Source: Telmatactis stephensoni (taxonomy: Eukaryota; Cnidaria; Anthozoa; Actiniaria; Isophelliidae). From it: a stretch of 64,000 bases of DNA. The DNA lies in NCBI GenBank assembly GCA_029948255.1, contig JALIZF010001864.1:372001-436000 (forward strand). Direction: 5' to 3'. This document shows, one piece after another, positions 26,201 through 39,914 of this stretch. Under the pieces are notes generated by a model. The model saw only the letters and a list, made by a program, of their open reading frames with translations, did no database searches and was not told where the DNA came from. Each line of letters opens with the position of its first letter. Within the stretch, counting starts at the first letter, position 1. Position numbers and translations under genes: made by a program.

Positions 26201-29200
26201 AATATTAACAGTACAAAGTTCAGCATTTTATTCTTTCTTCCAATTGGTCTTTGCACCTAGCGAGAATCCAGGGATTAATCCGCAGTTAATGGCAATTGAT
26301 GACTTAATTTTAGAATTGTACACCCGTCGAGGAATCTTCGATGTAACGACTGTTAGTCGACCCGTGTAGTCTTCTAGAACTTGAGCACAAACGCCCACAC
26401 ATTGGTGTGATTATGAAATCCAGGATTCTTGAACAGTCGGAAAGAGCTAAAAAAAGCCTTTAACCGCTTACACACATTCACATTCGGACAGTGCTAACAA
26501 GGCGGAGTTATATATGGTTCCAAGAACCAGCTTTTTTAAAGCTCCTAGAAGTCACTTTTTGGTCAAAGTCGCGGTTTCAAATCCTAAAAGTCTGGACTAG
26601 AAATGAAGATGTTGTGCTGAGACATATTCCTTGTATAGGAAGCGGGGCGTGGGTGGATGTCTATAAATCAAAATATCCAGTGACTAGCGTGGTTTCTAAT
26701 TTTTTAGACGCGCAGACTAAGGAAATGACGTAACAGCTAGGTTTCAATGAATGTGGGCCTTAAAAACAAGTCCTGAGAAAGAGGAAAGAGAGGCACCACG
26801 ATATCCTACGGCACATACCAAAGCAGACTCATCAAATAGCGTGTACCACTATACAACACGCTAATCCGGAAAAACAAAAGGCTGGTAATATTCCCTCATC
26901 CTGTTTTCTAAAGTTCTGAATTCATAGCTTTGTGACGTGTTGTATATGTTAACATTCTTTATTTACGAAAACATTCTCAAATCGTTTACTTTACAACTAT
27001 GATTACATCTTTTTTACCTTTATTTTTATTTTCTAGATATTTTAAGTTAACTTCTCTGAATCATTTAATAGAACCTTTTTGAAAATCACTGGATCGCGAA
27101 AAGGAACTTTGAGTGGGTTCTTGCTCTAACCAACACTGTGCTCTGAACTCTGTTTGCCAACGGACGTTCCAGAACGTTACTGTACAAGAACAATAACAGG
27201 AAAACGCACTTCCCGGCACTGAAATATTTCCTGAACGGAATAGGTTTTGCGTGCCTTTGTACACGTGGGAAGTTGTAACCGCGATGTAATATGTTTTGAA
27301 TCTTGTTTTCCTCTCAAACGATTTTAAGTAAGAAAGTTGATGGCTTTTCAAAGTGATGGTAAATTTTCAAATTTTTCAGAGAAAAGAATAATATTGAAAA
27401 GAGGAAGAGAACACAGCACTTGACATGAAAAATACTGAATTTTTAGAATACCGTTTTTGTTATGTTTTTCTAAGACAAAAATTAGGTCCGTTGTCGAGTT
27501 AGTGTGGTTGGATAATCAAAATATTTCCATTCAATTATAAACAGTTCTTACAAAGATTAGGTACAATAGAATTCCACTTTCACGAATTCTCAAGAGTAAA
27601 GAAAAATTCTTGGAGTTTATAAAGAGTCCAATAGATACCCAAGAACAATAGAATAAGGCCGCCTAATTCAGACACCAGGATTTGTGCCGAATATATAGTT
27701 GTTGCAGTTAAGACTCAGTTATCCCAGAGGTATGAATGCAGAGAAAGTTCGGCTGGCCACTGACTAGACTAGGGGCTGGGCAGAGCCAGCCGAATATTCG
27801 GGGTCTTTGAAGAGTGAACGACCTATGGAATGACAGAGTCTAAACTAAGCTTAAGTTTATTAGAAAGTTATGTATATGTGTATTTTAAAGATAATGTTAA
27901 AACTAAACATCTTTTTATGTCAGCAAGTGTTTTGACGTGTTATATAGCTATTGGTGTCGGAAGGTCTTCCCCTAGCAATACTATGCGGTAGATAATTGTG
28001 GCACCACAAGTCATAATATTTTGTAACGATATCTGAATTTATGGAAAGTGTATCTCTATAAGCTGCTTGTTTTTATAGCTGTGCATTTTACTATATTTTA
28101 GTTTTTAAGACCACCCGTAAAACTGGAATTGATGGCTTGCTCATTGGTATATGCAACATTGCTCTTCATCAAAGTTTTCTTAACTTTCTTGGGGTTGTAC
28201 CTCTGAAATGTTTCCCAATAAATCTATCTCTTAGATGGATAACAGATGCACCGAATTCAACGTATTTTTAGACGATTTTATTGAACAAAGATCAAGGTCA
28301 TTTGCACCGGAAACTCCATTCCCCTGTCCAACCTAAAGGAAAGCTAAAGGAAAGATTTGTACAAAGGATTTAGATTCATCTGCATTGAGTGAAGCCAGCT
28401 TGTGCTTTTAGGAAAATCGTTTTTCAAAGCTCATGTACAAATTGATTATTCAATATTATTATTTGTGTGTGGTCTCTTGGTTGTCAATATTTGTGTTTTA
28501 GTTGCTTTTCGTTTTCCACATTAAAACGTCCAAATAGTGTGTTATCGATACAATAGCACTATCCTGACAGAGGCTCGTCAAAGTTTCAATGCAGGAATTT
28601 TTTCCTGTGTGAACAGTTCAGATTTGTAATCACTTGTTGCAATTTATAACCTGTGTTTTGAAAGTTTGGATGATCAGCTGGCATTTGGTAGCTTCTGCAT
28701 TTCTGTTTTGAAGCCTTTTGTTTTGACTCGTTTTTACTGTCAGTTTGTCAGGGATGATACCCAAAGTACTTGAATATCTGCAAATGTTTTTAAGTATCAC
28801 AGAATTTTATCTATAAATCTAGCTATCTACTGGAGCCCTTGTTTTTGTGACTCCCACAGCGCTTGTTTCTGTGGGATAAATCGGTAGAAAATCTCCCACA
28901 GAAGTTCAAAACGACGGATACACTCTTGAAAAGATGCCAGTTTTTATCTCTGTTGAGTGCTTCCTTTCCGATTTGTACGAGATACGCTAGGACCACAAAA
29001 AAGACACTGATATATTCGCTCAAATGTTTTAATAAAATAACTTCCATATTGTTATTTGTACTTTGCTCAGCAAAGATATTTCTCGACCTAAAGCTAAATA
29101 ACTTTTTTTCAATAAAAGAAACTTTCACAATTTAATCGAGAAGTGGTCGACACTTCTTTCTATTAATGAGACAAACTAAGTTTGCGAACTTCGTAAACAA

Positions 29201-29383
29201 CTTTATAAAATATTTAGGACGAACCTTGGCAATTCTCTATCTCTATTTATAGGAGTTATGTGATGTATGATTCATACTGTACAAATTTACACAATTTACA
29301 TCTTCTTGACACAAATATACATATGTACACAGTTCTTTTTTTGCATAATCTAATAATTTCATGTCCTTTCAGTTAGTTTCTTT
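23266..29383. other. 6.1-kb stretch without a supportable gene
   Basis: It begins with the FMC1 3' UTR. Several 80-98 codon open frames (for example 25674-25928 minus, 26073-26369 plus, 27061-27351 minus, 28823-29128 minus) have no recognised motif and no convincing splice context. One MITE is listed at 25152-25288. The last few hundred bases are probably the 3' UTR of the PGRMC-like gene. Confidence 0.5.
25152..25288. mobile_element. TAGAGTG-family MITE copy (diverged)
   Basis: The left end GAGTGCATTTGATATATGCA pairs with the right end ATATTGAATGCACTCTA. The centre holds TTTTGTTTTCTATTG and TTAGTGCTATTTTGCATTAT, the internal words shared by the family members at 39-53 kb. Confidence 0.75.
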
Positions 29384-30085
29384 TTACACTTTTTCAGTTC
29401 TATAGACATCCAGAATTTGGTGTTGTATTATTTTGGGTAGTGGTAACTGACCAACATGCTCTTCCCTTAAACCAGTATTTTTTCTGTTGTTGCTCTGGAG
29501 CGCCCTTCGAACAAGCTCAACACATGATTTCTGTAATTGCTTGGGTTGTTTCTTTTCGACTAACTCTCCCACGAAGTGATATCTCTCTCGGTATTGAGTT
29601 TCAAGTTCAAATAAATAATCCAGCTGCAGAGAGTTAAAATCTGAAAAGTTGTCCATTTTTGAACTGTCCTTTGGTAACGATAAAGTTACAAGAGAGCGAC
29701 TTGCCTCCTGGCCGGCTAACGACGAGTCTGGCCCTTCGGGTCCAAAGTATTCCCATGCTGTAGTAACATCAAAAACTTTGTGATTCACCGCGACGTATAT
29801 TTTGTCCTTTTGTACTCCATCAAAAGTTTGAAGTTCCTGAAGGGTTAATTCTAGGGGAGGTTCGACGCAGACTTCTTCGACTTGCTCCTTTTGCGGCTTT
29901 ACTGTTTTGAGCGGTCGAATTTTTCTCCATGCAATCTGTAACGCAAGGCACAAATTTCCCAAGATAAACAGAATTTGTAGTGGAATCTGTACTAAATATC
30001 CAACTACATCATAGATGTCTCGACTTTCAGAAAGTGTTCTCCATTTCCCAAGCAGTGGAACTGTTAAATTCACAGATTTGCCCAT
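29384..30085 (-). CDS. PGRMC/cytochrome-b5-like haem-domain membrane protein, intronless
   Basis: 233 residues, single exon. The N-terminal membrane segment is at about residues 27-52. A MAPR-type cytochrome b5 domain spans about 79-175: LTLQELQTFDGV, KIYVAVNHKVFDVT, EYFGPEGP, AGQEASRSL, then YRERYHFVGEL. MAPR proteins act at the ER and other membranes in haem, sterol and P450 biology. In PGRMC1 the axial haem ligand is Tyr113 in GPEGPY; here that site is Asp120 (GPEGPD). The position of Tyr107 is Phe114, Lys163 is Arg168, and Tyr164 is kept as Tyr169. Canonical haem binding is therefore doubtful. A tail of about 58 residues follows the domain, longer than in PGRMC1. The start is the first in-frame ATG. 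Absence of introns suggests a retrocopy or a cnidarian single-exon gene. Confidence 0.88.
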   Translation of the reverse strand: MGKSVNLTVPLLGKWRTLSESRDIYDVVGYLVQIPLQILFILGNLCLALQIAWRKIRPLKTVKPQKEQVEEVCVEPPLELTLQELQTFDGVQKDKIYVAVNHKVFDVTTAWEYFGPEGPDSSLAGQEASRSLVTLSLPKDSSKMDNFSDFNSLQLDYLFELETQYRERYHFVGELVEKKQPKQLQKSCVELVRRALQSNNRKNTGLREEHVGQLPLPKIIQHQILDVYRTEKV

Positions 30086-30172
30086 GTTATGTTGACGAAC
30101 GCTCTTCTTCGTTTCCGCAATGTTTTGGTTTGCTTTGACACAGCGTGTTTGTTGAATACGAGTGTGGCATTT

Positions 30173-30182
30173 CTTTTATACC
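30173..30182 (-). promoter_or_regulatory. TATA box of the PGRMC-like gene
   Basis: Minus-strand GGTATAAAAG lies about 90 bases before the ATG at 30085, a normal spacing for a TATA box plus a short 5' UTR. No other promoter element is claimed. Confidence 0.55.
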
Positions 30183-32165
30183 GGCCTCTTTCGCCCGTAT
30201 CTAATTATAGATGATGAATGAGTTGGCATCACTGAGAAAGGAATTTGTACGGTGGCTGAGCACTCATCTACCGTGACCTGTGCGAGAAGGTTCGCTTCTA
30301 CTATAAGTTTTAAGCTCAGTCAATCAAGTTGTAATGTAAAGATCGGTCTTCAAGTCGCGTGGTGACAATAGGTCGACTGGACTGATAGTCCTTGATTCAA
30401 TGTGGCTTTAGCCAATCACACGCTAGTTTTTAAGACCGCAGCCAATCACAAATGTATCACATAATCTCAAGGAAACACACGGGAAAACCTGTTGGTCATG
30501 TCAACAACATACAAATCTCTCTAGTGACGCCATTATATCAGCTTCATCGAAACAATTTGTGATGAAATTCGACAGGTTTGGCATCCGGACTGACATACCT
30601 TTTCGCTAATGACGTCATATCTTTGACACAGTTGCTATGGGTACCAAACAAGTATCAACTGTTGACATAATTTGCTAACCCTTGGTCGACCACAACGACG
30701 TGAAACATTTTGGTGAAGACTTTTGTACAAAAAGCCTTTATTCTAAACAATTTTCGCGCATTCAAAACGCTAAAATTCTCTCCAAAGTGTGATTTCGCAT
30801 TCAACTTGACCTCGGTACTAGCTTTGTGCTGATGGTGCACAATTCACGATTGAAAACTCAACAAAAGAAATACTGACAAATTGCCAAAACTTTGGAGAGT
30901 CGTTTATTAGCTTTATTACTCAGCGCATTTTATGGATTTCCTTTTTCCTTCCGCTGCCGATAGTTATCTTATTTTAAAATTTTGACCGATAAAAGATTAT
31001 CACGAAATCATGGAAAGCACAAACCTTGTCAGTGAAATCAAAGTCTTCTGCTCACAGGAAAGTATGTAAACATTTGTTTAGACTTTCATCTCAAAAGATC
31101 ACATGACATTGGTCAACATACTACGTGGGTGCAGTATATGAATTAAGGGCTGTATTGAATTGCTCTGTTGACCGGAAGAAATTAAAAAAAGCGGGAAAAA
31201 ATGAAATTGAAAGCACAAGTGAATTATAACCCGGAAATAAACCCAGTAGATATACCGTTTCAGTTACAATAGAAGACTAAATTGTGGCGGCATTTTTAAT
31301 TGCTTTTTATGAAAAATGTTATATCTCAACCAAGCGTAAAACCACGGTCGCTTTGGTAAAATATACTAAAACGAGCCTTTTGGAGTGTATTTTCCCTGCG
31401 TCTGTCCATATTTGCATCGTTTAAGCAGGTCTCCGATGAGCAGATGGCTGAAATAAGCTTATTGTAAGTGGAATATGGAAACACTGAGTGGTCTGACAGA
31501 ATACTGAATGAGTGAAGTGCCATTATTGAGTTATTTGTAAGCCCCTCAAAAACTACTTACGATTATTGGCATTACTTAGGTATTATATTGAAAATCTAAG
31601 TGAAATTTCTCAGTTTCGAGGCCACTCCTTCGCATTTTTTATACTCTTTCTTATATTAGTGTATATTACCAATAAAATTTGTTTCACTTTTAGTTTGCAC
31701 ATGCGAAGCATACTTTGATTTCTTTCTCTAGCCTACTAGTATTCCAAACATTTGGAAATTGTTTTGTAATTGACTGATATTGGTATTGTGGTTTCAGGGC
31801 ACTTCCTAAACATGCCAACAATGTAGACAGGTCAGTTTGATTCGACAAACTTTACAAAGCATTTGTTGAGTTTGTTGTGAAGTTTCAACGACTAACCACC
31901 ACTTTCCAACGTAACCTTTTTTCGTTTACAAAAAATTTTTTGGTATACAAACAGTTCATTAGCATGACGATGATGTTTTTGATATATAACCACGTCATCA
32001 CTCATCGTTCTTTGAATAAAATTGTTTCAAAATTTTTTTTACATTTTAATTATGATATATGAATTGTGCATCACATCAGGGCTAAAAAAAAAATACAATT
32101 TACAACTTACTTCGTCGAAACAGTTGTATTCATGGGACCATGATAACTACATAGCAAAACCATCG

Positions 32166-32216
32166 CAGCATCAGCATCATCATCATCATCATCATCATCA
32201 TCATTATCATTATCAT
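32166..32216 (+). repeat. (CAT)n microsatellite
   Basis: Uninterrupted CATCATCAT run with a degenerate start (CAGCATCAGCAT) and end (CATTATCATTATCAT). Confidence 0.9.
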
Positions 32217-32392
32217 AGCAAATGATTCACTTGTAAGGAATTTGTTAGGAATTACAACTTGATCACACATATTGAGACACCATTGCTCAGGCTATTCAAG
32301 CTAAAATTGATATCACTAGTCTTATGGCCATTCAATCATATTTATAGAAGACATGCACATTTGCATGTATGAGTTTGCTCCATTATTGGACT

Positions 32393-32895
32393 GCATGTTT
32401 TGAATAACATTCAATTTCTTTCTGGGATAAAAGAGCTGTTTTGTTCTCCAAGCCATGAACTTTGTTAAGAATATTCCCAGAAACCAATATCTAACTCAAA
32501 TACAAACAAATTTTCCCACGACAAGAAAATATAATTTAATTAATCCCCTTTTCCCTTGAGAAGATTAAGGTGCTTACCAAAACAGAAATATGCCAAGTTT
32601 TGCAGCACTGAAAGAAATACAAATATTTGGAAACTAAAGAATCATGCATGTTTTGAGTAACATTCAATTTCCTACTGGGATAAAAGAGCTGTTTTGTTCT
32701 CCAAGCCATGAACTTTGTTAAGATTATTCCCAGAAACCAATATCTAACTGAAATACAAAGAAATTTTCCCAAGACAAGAAAATATATTTTATTAAATCCC
32801 CTTTTCCCTTGAGAAGATTAAGGTGCTTACCAAAACAGGAATATGCCAAGTTTTGCAGCACTGAAAGAAATAAAAATATTTGGAAACTAAAGAAT
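32393..32895 (+). repeat. Recent tandem duplication, 253-bp unit, two copies
   Basis: Unit one is 32393-32645 and unit two 32646-32895. Both start GCATGTTTTGA and share AAAGAGCTGTTTTGTTCTCC, CCCTTTTCCCTTGAGAAG and CAAGTTTTGCAGCACTGAAA. Only scattered substitutions separate them, so the event is young. No gene content. Confidence 0.9.
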
Positions 32896-35800
32896 CCATC
32901 CCAGGACATGAGTCCATGATAGGATCTGTTTCTTCTCAGTGCAATAATCCCATAAGAACAGGTTTTTGATCAAAACAGCTTCCATTGAATGCTCCTGATA
33001 AAATTTAACAAGTGACAAACAGTGATTCACTACATTCAATATTATTGTATAACCTTGCATACGTGTAGCTGGTATTGTACACACAGATAAACCCATAATA
33101 TTGCAATTTCGCAACTGCAACCTGTTTTCCGTACGGAATCATTTTTTTGTCAAGAATGGTCAGGGATGGAACGGTAGAATCGTGAATGGCTGAAAATTGA
33201 CAGGAACGAGAAAGATGCAGCTCGGTAATTGAGGAATCAGGGATTTTATCAAGCTCTGGAAATTACGAATAACGAATAAAATGTGAACAAAAACGTATAT
33301 CCTCAGGAATCATAAAACACTGCCCGGCGTCAACTGACGACTCTGCTCCATCTCCAGCGAATTTGTAGAACCTACAAATGACATTATGTTGCTCAGTGTA
33401 TTCATGATCAATGTACGTCCATTTTTCCACAACAAGATTATCTTGTTCACTATCATAAGATTTTTTTACTTGTTCATTAAGTACTGATAAAGGCTTACGT
33501 ATACGTTTGGTTGTACGTAAGTCCAAAGAATGTCAATTGTGTACCCATATTGCAGTCACGTATGAACGACTTGCACTACTCTGCTGACAATATGCAACAG
33601 GTGGTGGACGTTGTGACAAATTCAAGTTTGTTTGGCCCCTGGGCTTGTTTGCTTAGCTTTTGGTATTTTGCAACTAAGAAATATATCTTAACGTAAATCT
33701 GATTTCTCTTAGTGTACGTGGTTACGTGAGTTGGCGCTAGAAATTTCTGGTGAGTGTATTGCCCCATTATGCAGTACAGTTATGCAACATCCAGACTAGA
33801 AACAATCTCCACGTGGCTTATAGTCTGACTACTTCTAATTAACTTTCATCTCCACTTAACATTTTAGAGATAGTCAACCTTTGTCAACTATAGAGATCGT
33901 ACTTTATAAATGTTCACATTTAAGGATTTTTAAGTGTACGTACGACCTTCTTGAAATGCCTGCAATTAACTTTCTGGTGAAAATCATATCGATTCATAGC
34001 CCATATAGAAATGAAACTGTACAAAGTGGAATCATGAAAGTTAGTTAGGATGGTGAGAAAGGAGAACGAAATCGAAAAGGTGAGCGAGGTTCTTGGTCAT
34101 TGGCAGTTTGGAAAGTTCTATAAAACTGCGGTGGTAGTCTCCTTGCAGATTGCTTCTTAAGGTAGCTGCAAATGTAAAAAAAAAAAAAGCGCAACGTGCA
34201 GAAGCGCAATGCATAACACAAATAATTCTTTTGCTAGCTTGAAAAACGTGAGGTCAGTTTTGTGATGTAAATATTGGTACGTCAGGTACCAAGGGAGAGA
34301 GGTCAGGTACCAAATCACGTACAGTTAGCCTGCGAATTGTCTCTTCGATACAGTATTGCGAAGATAAAAGTATTAAGCCTAGAAATTACAGTCTACATTA
34401 ACGTTTTTATCAACGTTTTTCCGTCAGTTTTTGGAGGACCATTTGAGCCTTTTACAAAGGTTTAAAATTCAGTCAGTGCAGGAAGCTGCACAAAACTTGC
34501 TCTTATAAAAACTGACATTAAGAAAACAATAGTGTTTGTATTTGAAGCACAAAACACTAGCTGCACTTGTTCAAGATGACATGTGATGTTATCATCCAAT
34601 TGACACAACGTCGCTTTCCCACGACCTTGTCAGACGGTAACATGAAATGACACACAAAGCTTTGTTATAGGAAAACATCCGATAAAAATATTGACATTGT
34701 GGACAAAACTGAATTTTCTGGAATGTCACGACAGTTTATGAAGTCAGTATCTCAAAACTTTGGTAACTTGATCAGCTCAGGATCAGCTCCAGTTTGCAAG
34801 CAATGGTGCGTGGTGAATTCTCTCTTAGGTGCTGATTAATGACACTCAAAATGGACGAAGCAATATTTTGTCAACAAGACAGCGTAACACAATGTCCTCG
34901 TTGTGATGTCACTATGACGTATGCAAACTCGTGAATATCCGATGACACAGTGAAAAACAAGAAAACGTGAGAAATGACTCAGATATGACATCATATTTCC
35001 CGATCATGACCAAATTTAAATTTTACATCATCTTTGTATAAAGGTCTTTCAAATTCTTGATGATGTACTATCATAGCTGTACTGAGTTACTAGAAATCTT
35101 GATGGTCCTTGATGATGCAACAATGCCGTCATATTTCTACCAACGTTTGTTCGTAACAGTATTTTCCGTTTCCTTTTTCATCTGGAAGTTGATCTTATAC
35201 AAGAGTGCCATTAGTTGTTTTGTGGTTCACGAGTCAAATCATAAAGAAAACACTGTCATCCGTTGCTATCTATATTGAGCCTTATCAAGCAACTAAAACG
35301 TTACAAGCACCTGTTGATTTCGTCCACGTGGCGGAAATTCCGCACCAGACCACGTGAAGGAAGAAAACATTCAAAAATGAATTCATTATTCCACAGATCA
35401 ATAATTGTATACTCAATCGCATTGACCAAATCGAAAAGTTGTCGATAAACATCAATCAGAAATGTGGCGTCGTTATTATTAATAGCACCGACTGTAACCC
35501 GAGATTCCTGCTTATAAATTGCATTGGAGCACTGAATTGTGTGCATCATAGACCTTATGTAGTTTGCAGCAATTTACAAATTACATATGTGGAAGAGTGG
35601 ACTTCGCACAGTCGGATGTAGCAGTTCTAATTGACTTGTCAGCGACCTAATGTCTAACTAAAGCCCCCTTTGTTTACTGTACAATCGATTTCCCAAACAA
35701 TAGATAGTACTGTACAGACTGTACAATAGTGGCGTTTTTCCAGCTTTGTTCTAAAGAATTTCATTCATTGTTCTGTTAGTAAAACAATTTGGGCACGCAG

Positions 35801-37450
35801 CCAAGATTAGAAACAAGACCTTGTAGAAAGGCTACGATATGACACTATGTACCCTAGAGCTGGACTTCTTGTTTACTTTTTTTACTAGTATTTTGTTCGT
35901 GTTTTACGTTCTCTTTTTGTTCAGTGCGACGGCAGAATCATTAAGTAACTCATTCTTTATCATTTTCTTTATAACCTGATGTAATTTTTTGTTGAAATAA
36001 TGTATGTCTACTAAAACAGGTGGTTACTCTAAGTTGGACTAAGTCTGATAGAATGCTAGAGTACTTTTGCTGTACGGTACCCGCTTCAGTGGTGGGCACT
36101 CTCTCCGCTAGGAGGCCTCTCTCCCTGCTTGAGGGCCTTTCTCCCCCAAAAGAGAGCGGTTTCAAATGCTCACCGAAGTTGGGAAATTGTGGTCCAATTT
36201 AATTGCTCTTTCAGTATCCATATGAAAAGAGCCATTAGTTTCAAATTACTTAGTTTTGATTAACTACCAGCATTCCAGATGTTTTATAATTGCCTGATAT
36301 TGGTCCTGTGGCTAGTAGATATTTCCGTTAGTAATTTTGACAAGAATGCCAATTGATAGACTAACTTGAAATGTCGCCTTCTCTTCTCTAACATTTTTCA
36401 AAGCGGATGTTTTATTACACTTGTTCGCGTTTTTGGATCGCACCACATATGCGGAAGTTACTGTAATGATCTTCAACGTGCTTCAACGTGATGTATTGAC
36501 AGGATGAAATCAAACCGTATGGAAAGACGTCCACTTTACAAAAGAATAGACATAACATTGATTTTCTAAACATGCAAATATTTTTTCGGAAGTCGATCAG
36601 CTGCGTGTCCTGTCTCTTGTCAAACGCTTTGTAAGAACTGTGTTATGAATTCCATGGTTGGATTTGTTTGCATACCGCCGTACCATTCTGACCCAGTTTC
36701 ATCTTTTGATCTTCAATGATTTTGACATACAATCAATTCTTTACATTCATTTAATATCGTTCCTGACCTACCATTGCACACACTACATACTTAGACAACT
36801 CTGATAACATGGTACACAGTATCTGCACGTTTTGTATGTGAAAGTCGTCAGTCATTTTGGTCGTCAGTCATGCATGTGAACAAGTTCTACATGCCTGTAA
36901 GTACAGCACTGCCACGCATCGCGCGCCCGACAACATCAAGGTGCTCCAAAGTACGGCTTGCGATGGCTAATACTCTGGCTAATACTCCGATTACTTGGGT
37001 TTCGTTTAGAGCGGGCATAACGCTGTTTTTTGTAAAGCCATGTATCATAGAATTTGCTAGTATCCAATTACTGCAACTGTCTGGACTTAATCGTACGCTA
37101 TGTAGATTCCGTGCAAAGAGTTGGAAATGAAGCCTACACACTTAACTTTTTAGGTCTTGTCAAATGTTTGTTTGATGGTTGATTGATGTTTAAGTAAAGG
37201 TCTAGTGAACATTCTAGTTTTATTAGATAAGTGTATAATATTAATCTTCTTGCGCAATTGCAAAATCATGAAATATATGTGTAACGATGACTGAAAAAAA
37301 ATTAAATAATTAAAAACATAAAAGTATGAACGAGACAAATAATTGTAATAATTTTGGAGGGACTGCTTTTTGTAAACTTGTAAAAATTACCAGAACGTGA
37401 AAGCAGTTCAATTCGTGATGCAGTTGATGCAGACAACAGAAACCCCTATA

Positions 37451-37644
37451 CCTTTTGCGTGAAACGTGAATGGCTGATTTATTTTGACGTGAAACGTGAT
37501 TTAAGGTCTAAAATCTTTTTGCGTCCACGTGAAAGCAACTTGATTTTTTTGTGAACGTGAAAGAGACTTTTTAAGTATCCGTGACGCGTGAAAAGACCAA
37601 ATATTTTTGCGTAATTTCATTTTGCAAAGGGGTATAGGGGACCC
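37451..37644. repeat. Dispersed repeat, copy A (second copy at 52313-52520)
   Basis: Begins CCTTTTGCGTGAAACGTGAA and ends GTATAGGGGACCC. It contains TGCGTCCACGTGAAAGCAAC and GTGAAAAGACCAAATATTTT. The same order occurs at 52313-52520 with small indels. GTGAACGTGA-like words recur. The element type is unknown. Confidence 0.8.
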
Positions 37645-38771
37645 CGAGACAATTTGTCGTGCGTCAGAACACATTTGAATATTTGCATAGAAAATGCGCT
37701 CAACAGTCAAATGTTAAATATTATTATTAGTAGCCTTCACTTCACAACTCACGTACTATGAATGTATGGTTATGAAGGGGACTGTTATCATACCAACAAT
37801 TAGGACATTCAGTTAGTAAAATGAAAGAGTTGTTACAAATTTTCAGAGCTAAGTTCTAGTTTGGCTCAAATACAGTTAGAAATGAGAACACTAGACGAAA
37901 CGTGACCTACAAACTCTGTACTTGAAATACAAAACAAAACCCACTTGTGGACGATGACAAGTGAAAAGTTATCCTGCGAATGGGATATCATGGCATGTCA
38001 CTTATTAGGGCCATTTCCATGAAAGTAGAATAGCCCTAGCACAAGGGCTAACTCGTCTTCTTTTCTATGCAAACTAAAAAAAAGGGTATCGTTGTCGTCG
38101 ATTTGCAGAGCGCCAGGACCTTATGGGAAGGAGGGGGAAAGAGGGCGAGAACATCCCGATGTTTCTATGCAGGAGTCACCCCTGGGAACCCTATCGCTCC
38201 CGCTAGTGTTCCTCTACGTCATGTAAAAGGGCTTTAGCATTTGAAACTATACAGTGTTAGTGGTAGGGGGAATGAATGATTGCTTCCATGCCCGTAAAAA
38301 CATTGAAAGTGAGGAAAAACTGGATGTTCCGGATTATAAGATCAAATTATGTAGTTAATATATTATATCAAATGTTTCCGGCCCTAAAACGCAAGCAAAA
38401 CAAATGTGCATGCGCAGTTTTCCAAAACAAAATGCATCGAAAATCAACTAAAACAGCATTATGAGTTAAAGTTAAATTTGTTGCTTATTCACTAATTATC
38501 CAAAATCTGATCATTCGTGTAGTCCTATGTCAGGTATATACAGTAATGTACAGCGTGGGCTACCTTTGGTTAATCAGCAGTGAATATATGGAAATGTTGG
38601 GTTTCGCGCTGTTTTCCTCGGGCTGGAAAAAAAACAGAAGCTGTAAACTAAAGACAATTAAAACAGAAAAGTGCTGCCAGTTCACAAAGATGAATCTTTA
38701 ATATTCAGGGAATTTCTTATAAATGCACTCAAGTGTCATCGCTTCTTCTCTATGTTTACACTATTGACAGC

Positions 38772-39028
38772 AGAGTGCAAATGATAGAGTGATCGCACTT
38801 AATCCGTGAAAAAGTACAAAATCTACTTTGTACTAAAAAGTATAAAATCCTTTGTTTTCCATTGTTTAATAAAATTTCACGGATTAAGTGTGATCACTCT
38901 ATAACCATGAAAGAGCACTAACAAAACTACTAAATAGTGTTAATTAAACAATAGAAAACAAAGGATTTCGCGCTATTTAGTACAATTTAGTTAGCAAGCT
39001 ATTTCATGGTTATAATATTTGCACTCTA
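38772..39028. mobile_element. TAGAGTG-family MITE nested inside a second family member
   Basis: The outer element has ends AGAGTGCAAATGAT and ATATTTGCACTCTA. A complete 117-bp member (38785-38901, TAGAGTGATCGCACTTAA to TGATCACTCTA) interrupts its left arm between CAAATGA and ATAACCATGAAA. The TA on both sides matches a Tc1/mariner-type (Stowaway-like) target duplication. Confidence 0.85.
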
Positions 39029-39914
39029 CGAAGTGCACTTGCACATAGGTTTTGTACGTGTGTTTCCGGTTATATAGTACTTAATCATGTAAGACCCTAT
39101 TGCTAGCCCTAAACCTAACCCTAACCAATCACTATACTCTTCGCTGTTTCAGGACATTTCATGGGGCTTACATGAACTAGCCCTTCTTATTGGTCAAGTT
39201 TGCGCCTCCGTGCATTTGAATTTCGATTATTAGCTGCACTTCAAAGTAAAGTTATCAGGATCTATAAGAAGTTAATGGGCCACGAAATTAAAAAAATAAA
39301 AGCAATAATTTTCTGGCAAAAACAAGAGCAAATCTCTAAAAGATCGTGGAGTTAAGAAAATTAAAAGAAATTGAAACTGAAGGAAGGAAGAATACTTTGT
39401 TGTGTCCGCGGCCATCAACAGCCCGTCATGAGAAACACGGCTATCGAACTTTGTCGTCTCCAGTTGCAGTAAAGCAGTGGAGCGCAGTGAACGGCTAACT
39501 TTAGTAAAGTTTGATTAATGGTTATCACTGAACAAACAAACGAATATTCTATATGTTGTCAAACAAGTGTGAAAAGCGGCAAATTTCTTTTTCTCGTTGT
39601 GGTGTCACTATGACGTAAGTACGTTCTTGTGAATATTCGCCGAAACAAACAACGTGTTGACTAACACCTATGACGTCATGTTCCCAATGAAGTGTGTATT
39701 TTAGGTATGACGTCATTACGTCACAGCTAATTTTAGGCATTACGTCATTTAGTGAATAACGCACCATAGCTACACAATCGGGTATATTTTAATACATTTT
39801 TCCTGTCTTCCCAAGCGTATTAAAACTCTATTAAAATGGCGATTACCAGGTTTTCCCCTGCTTTCAAATATCAAGTATGTCAAGAAGACTATGTGGCTCA
39901 GCGTACATTCAATG

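Noticed and set aside
39105..39126. Telomere-like CCCTAAACCTAACCCTAACC
   Set aside because: Only about three imperfect units; too short to call an interstitial telomere array.
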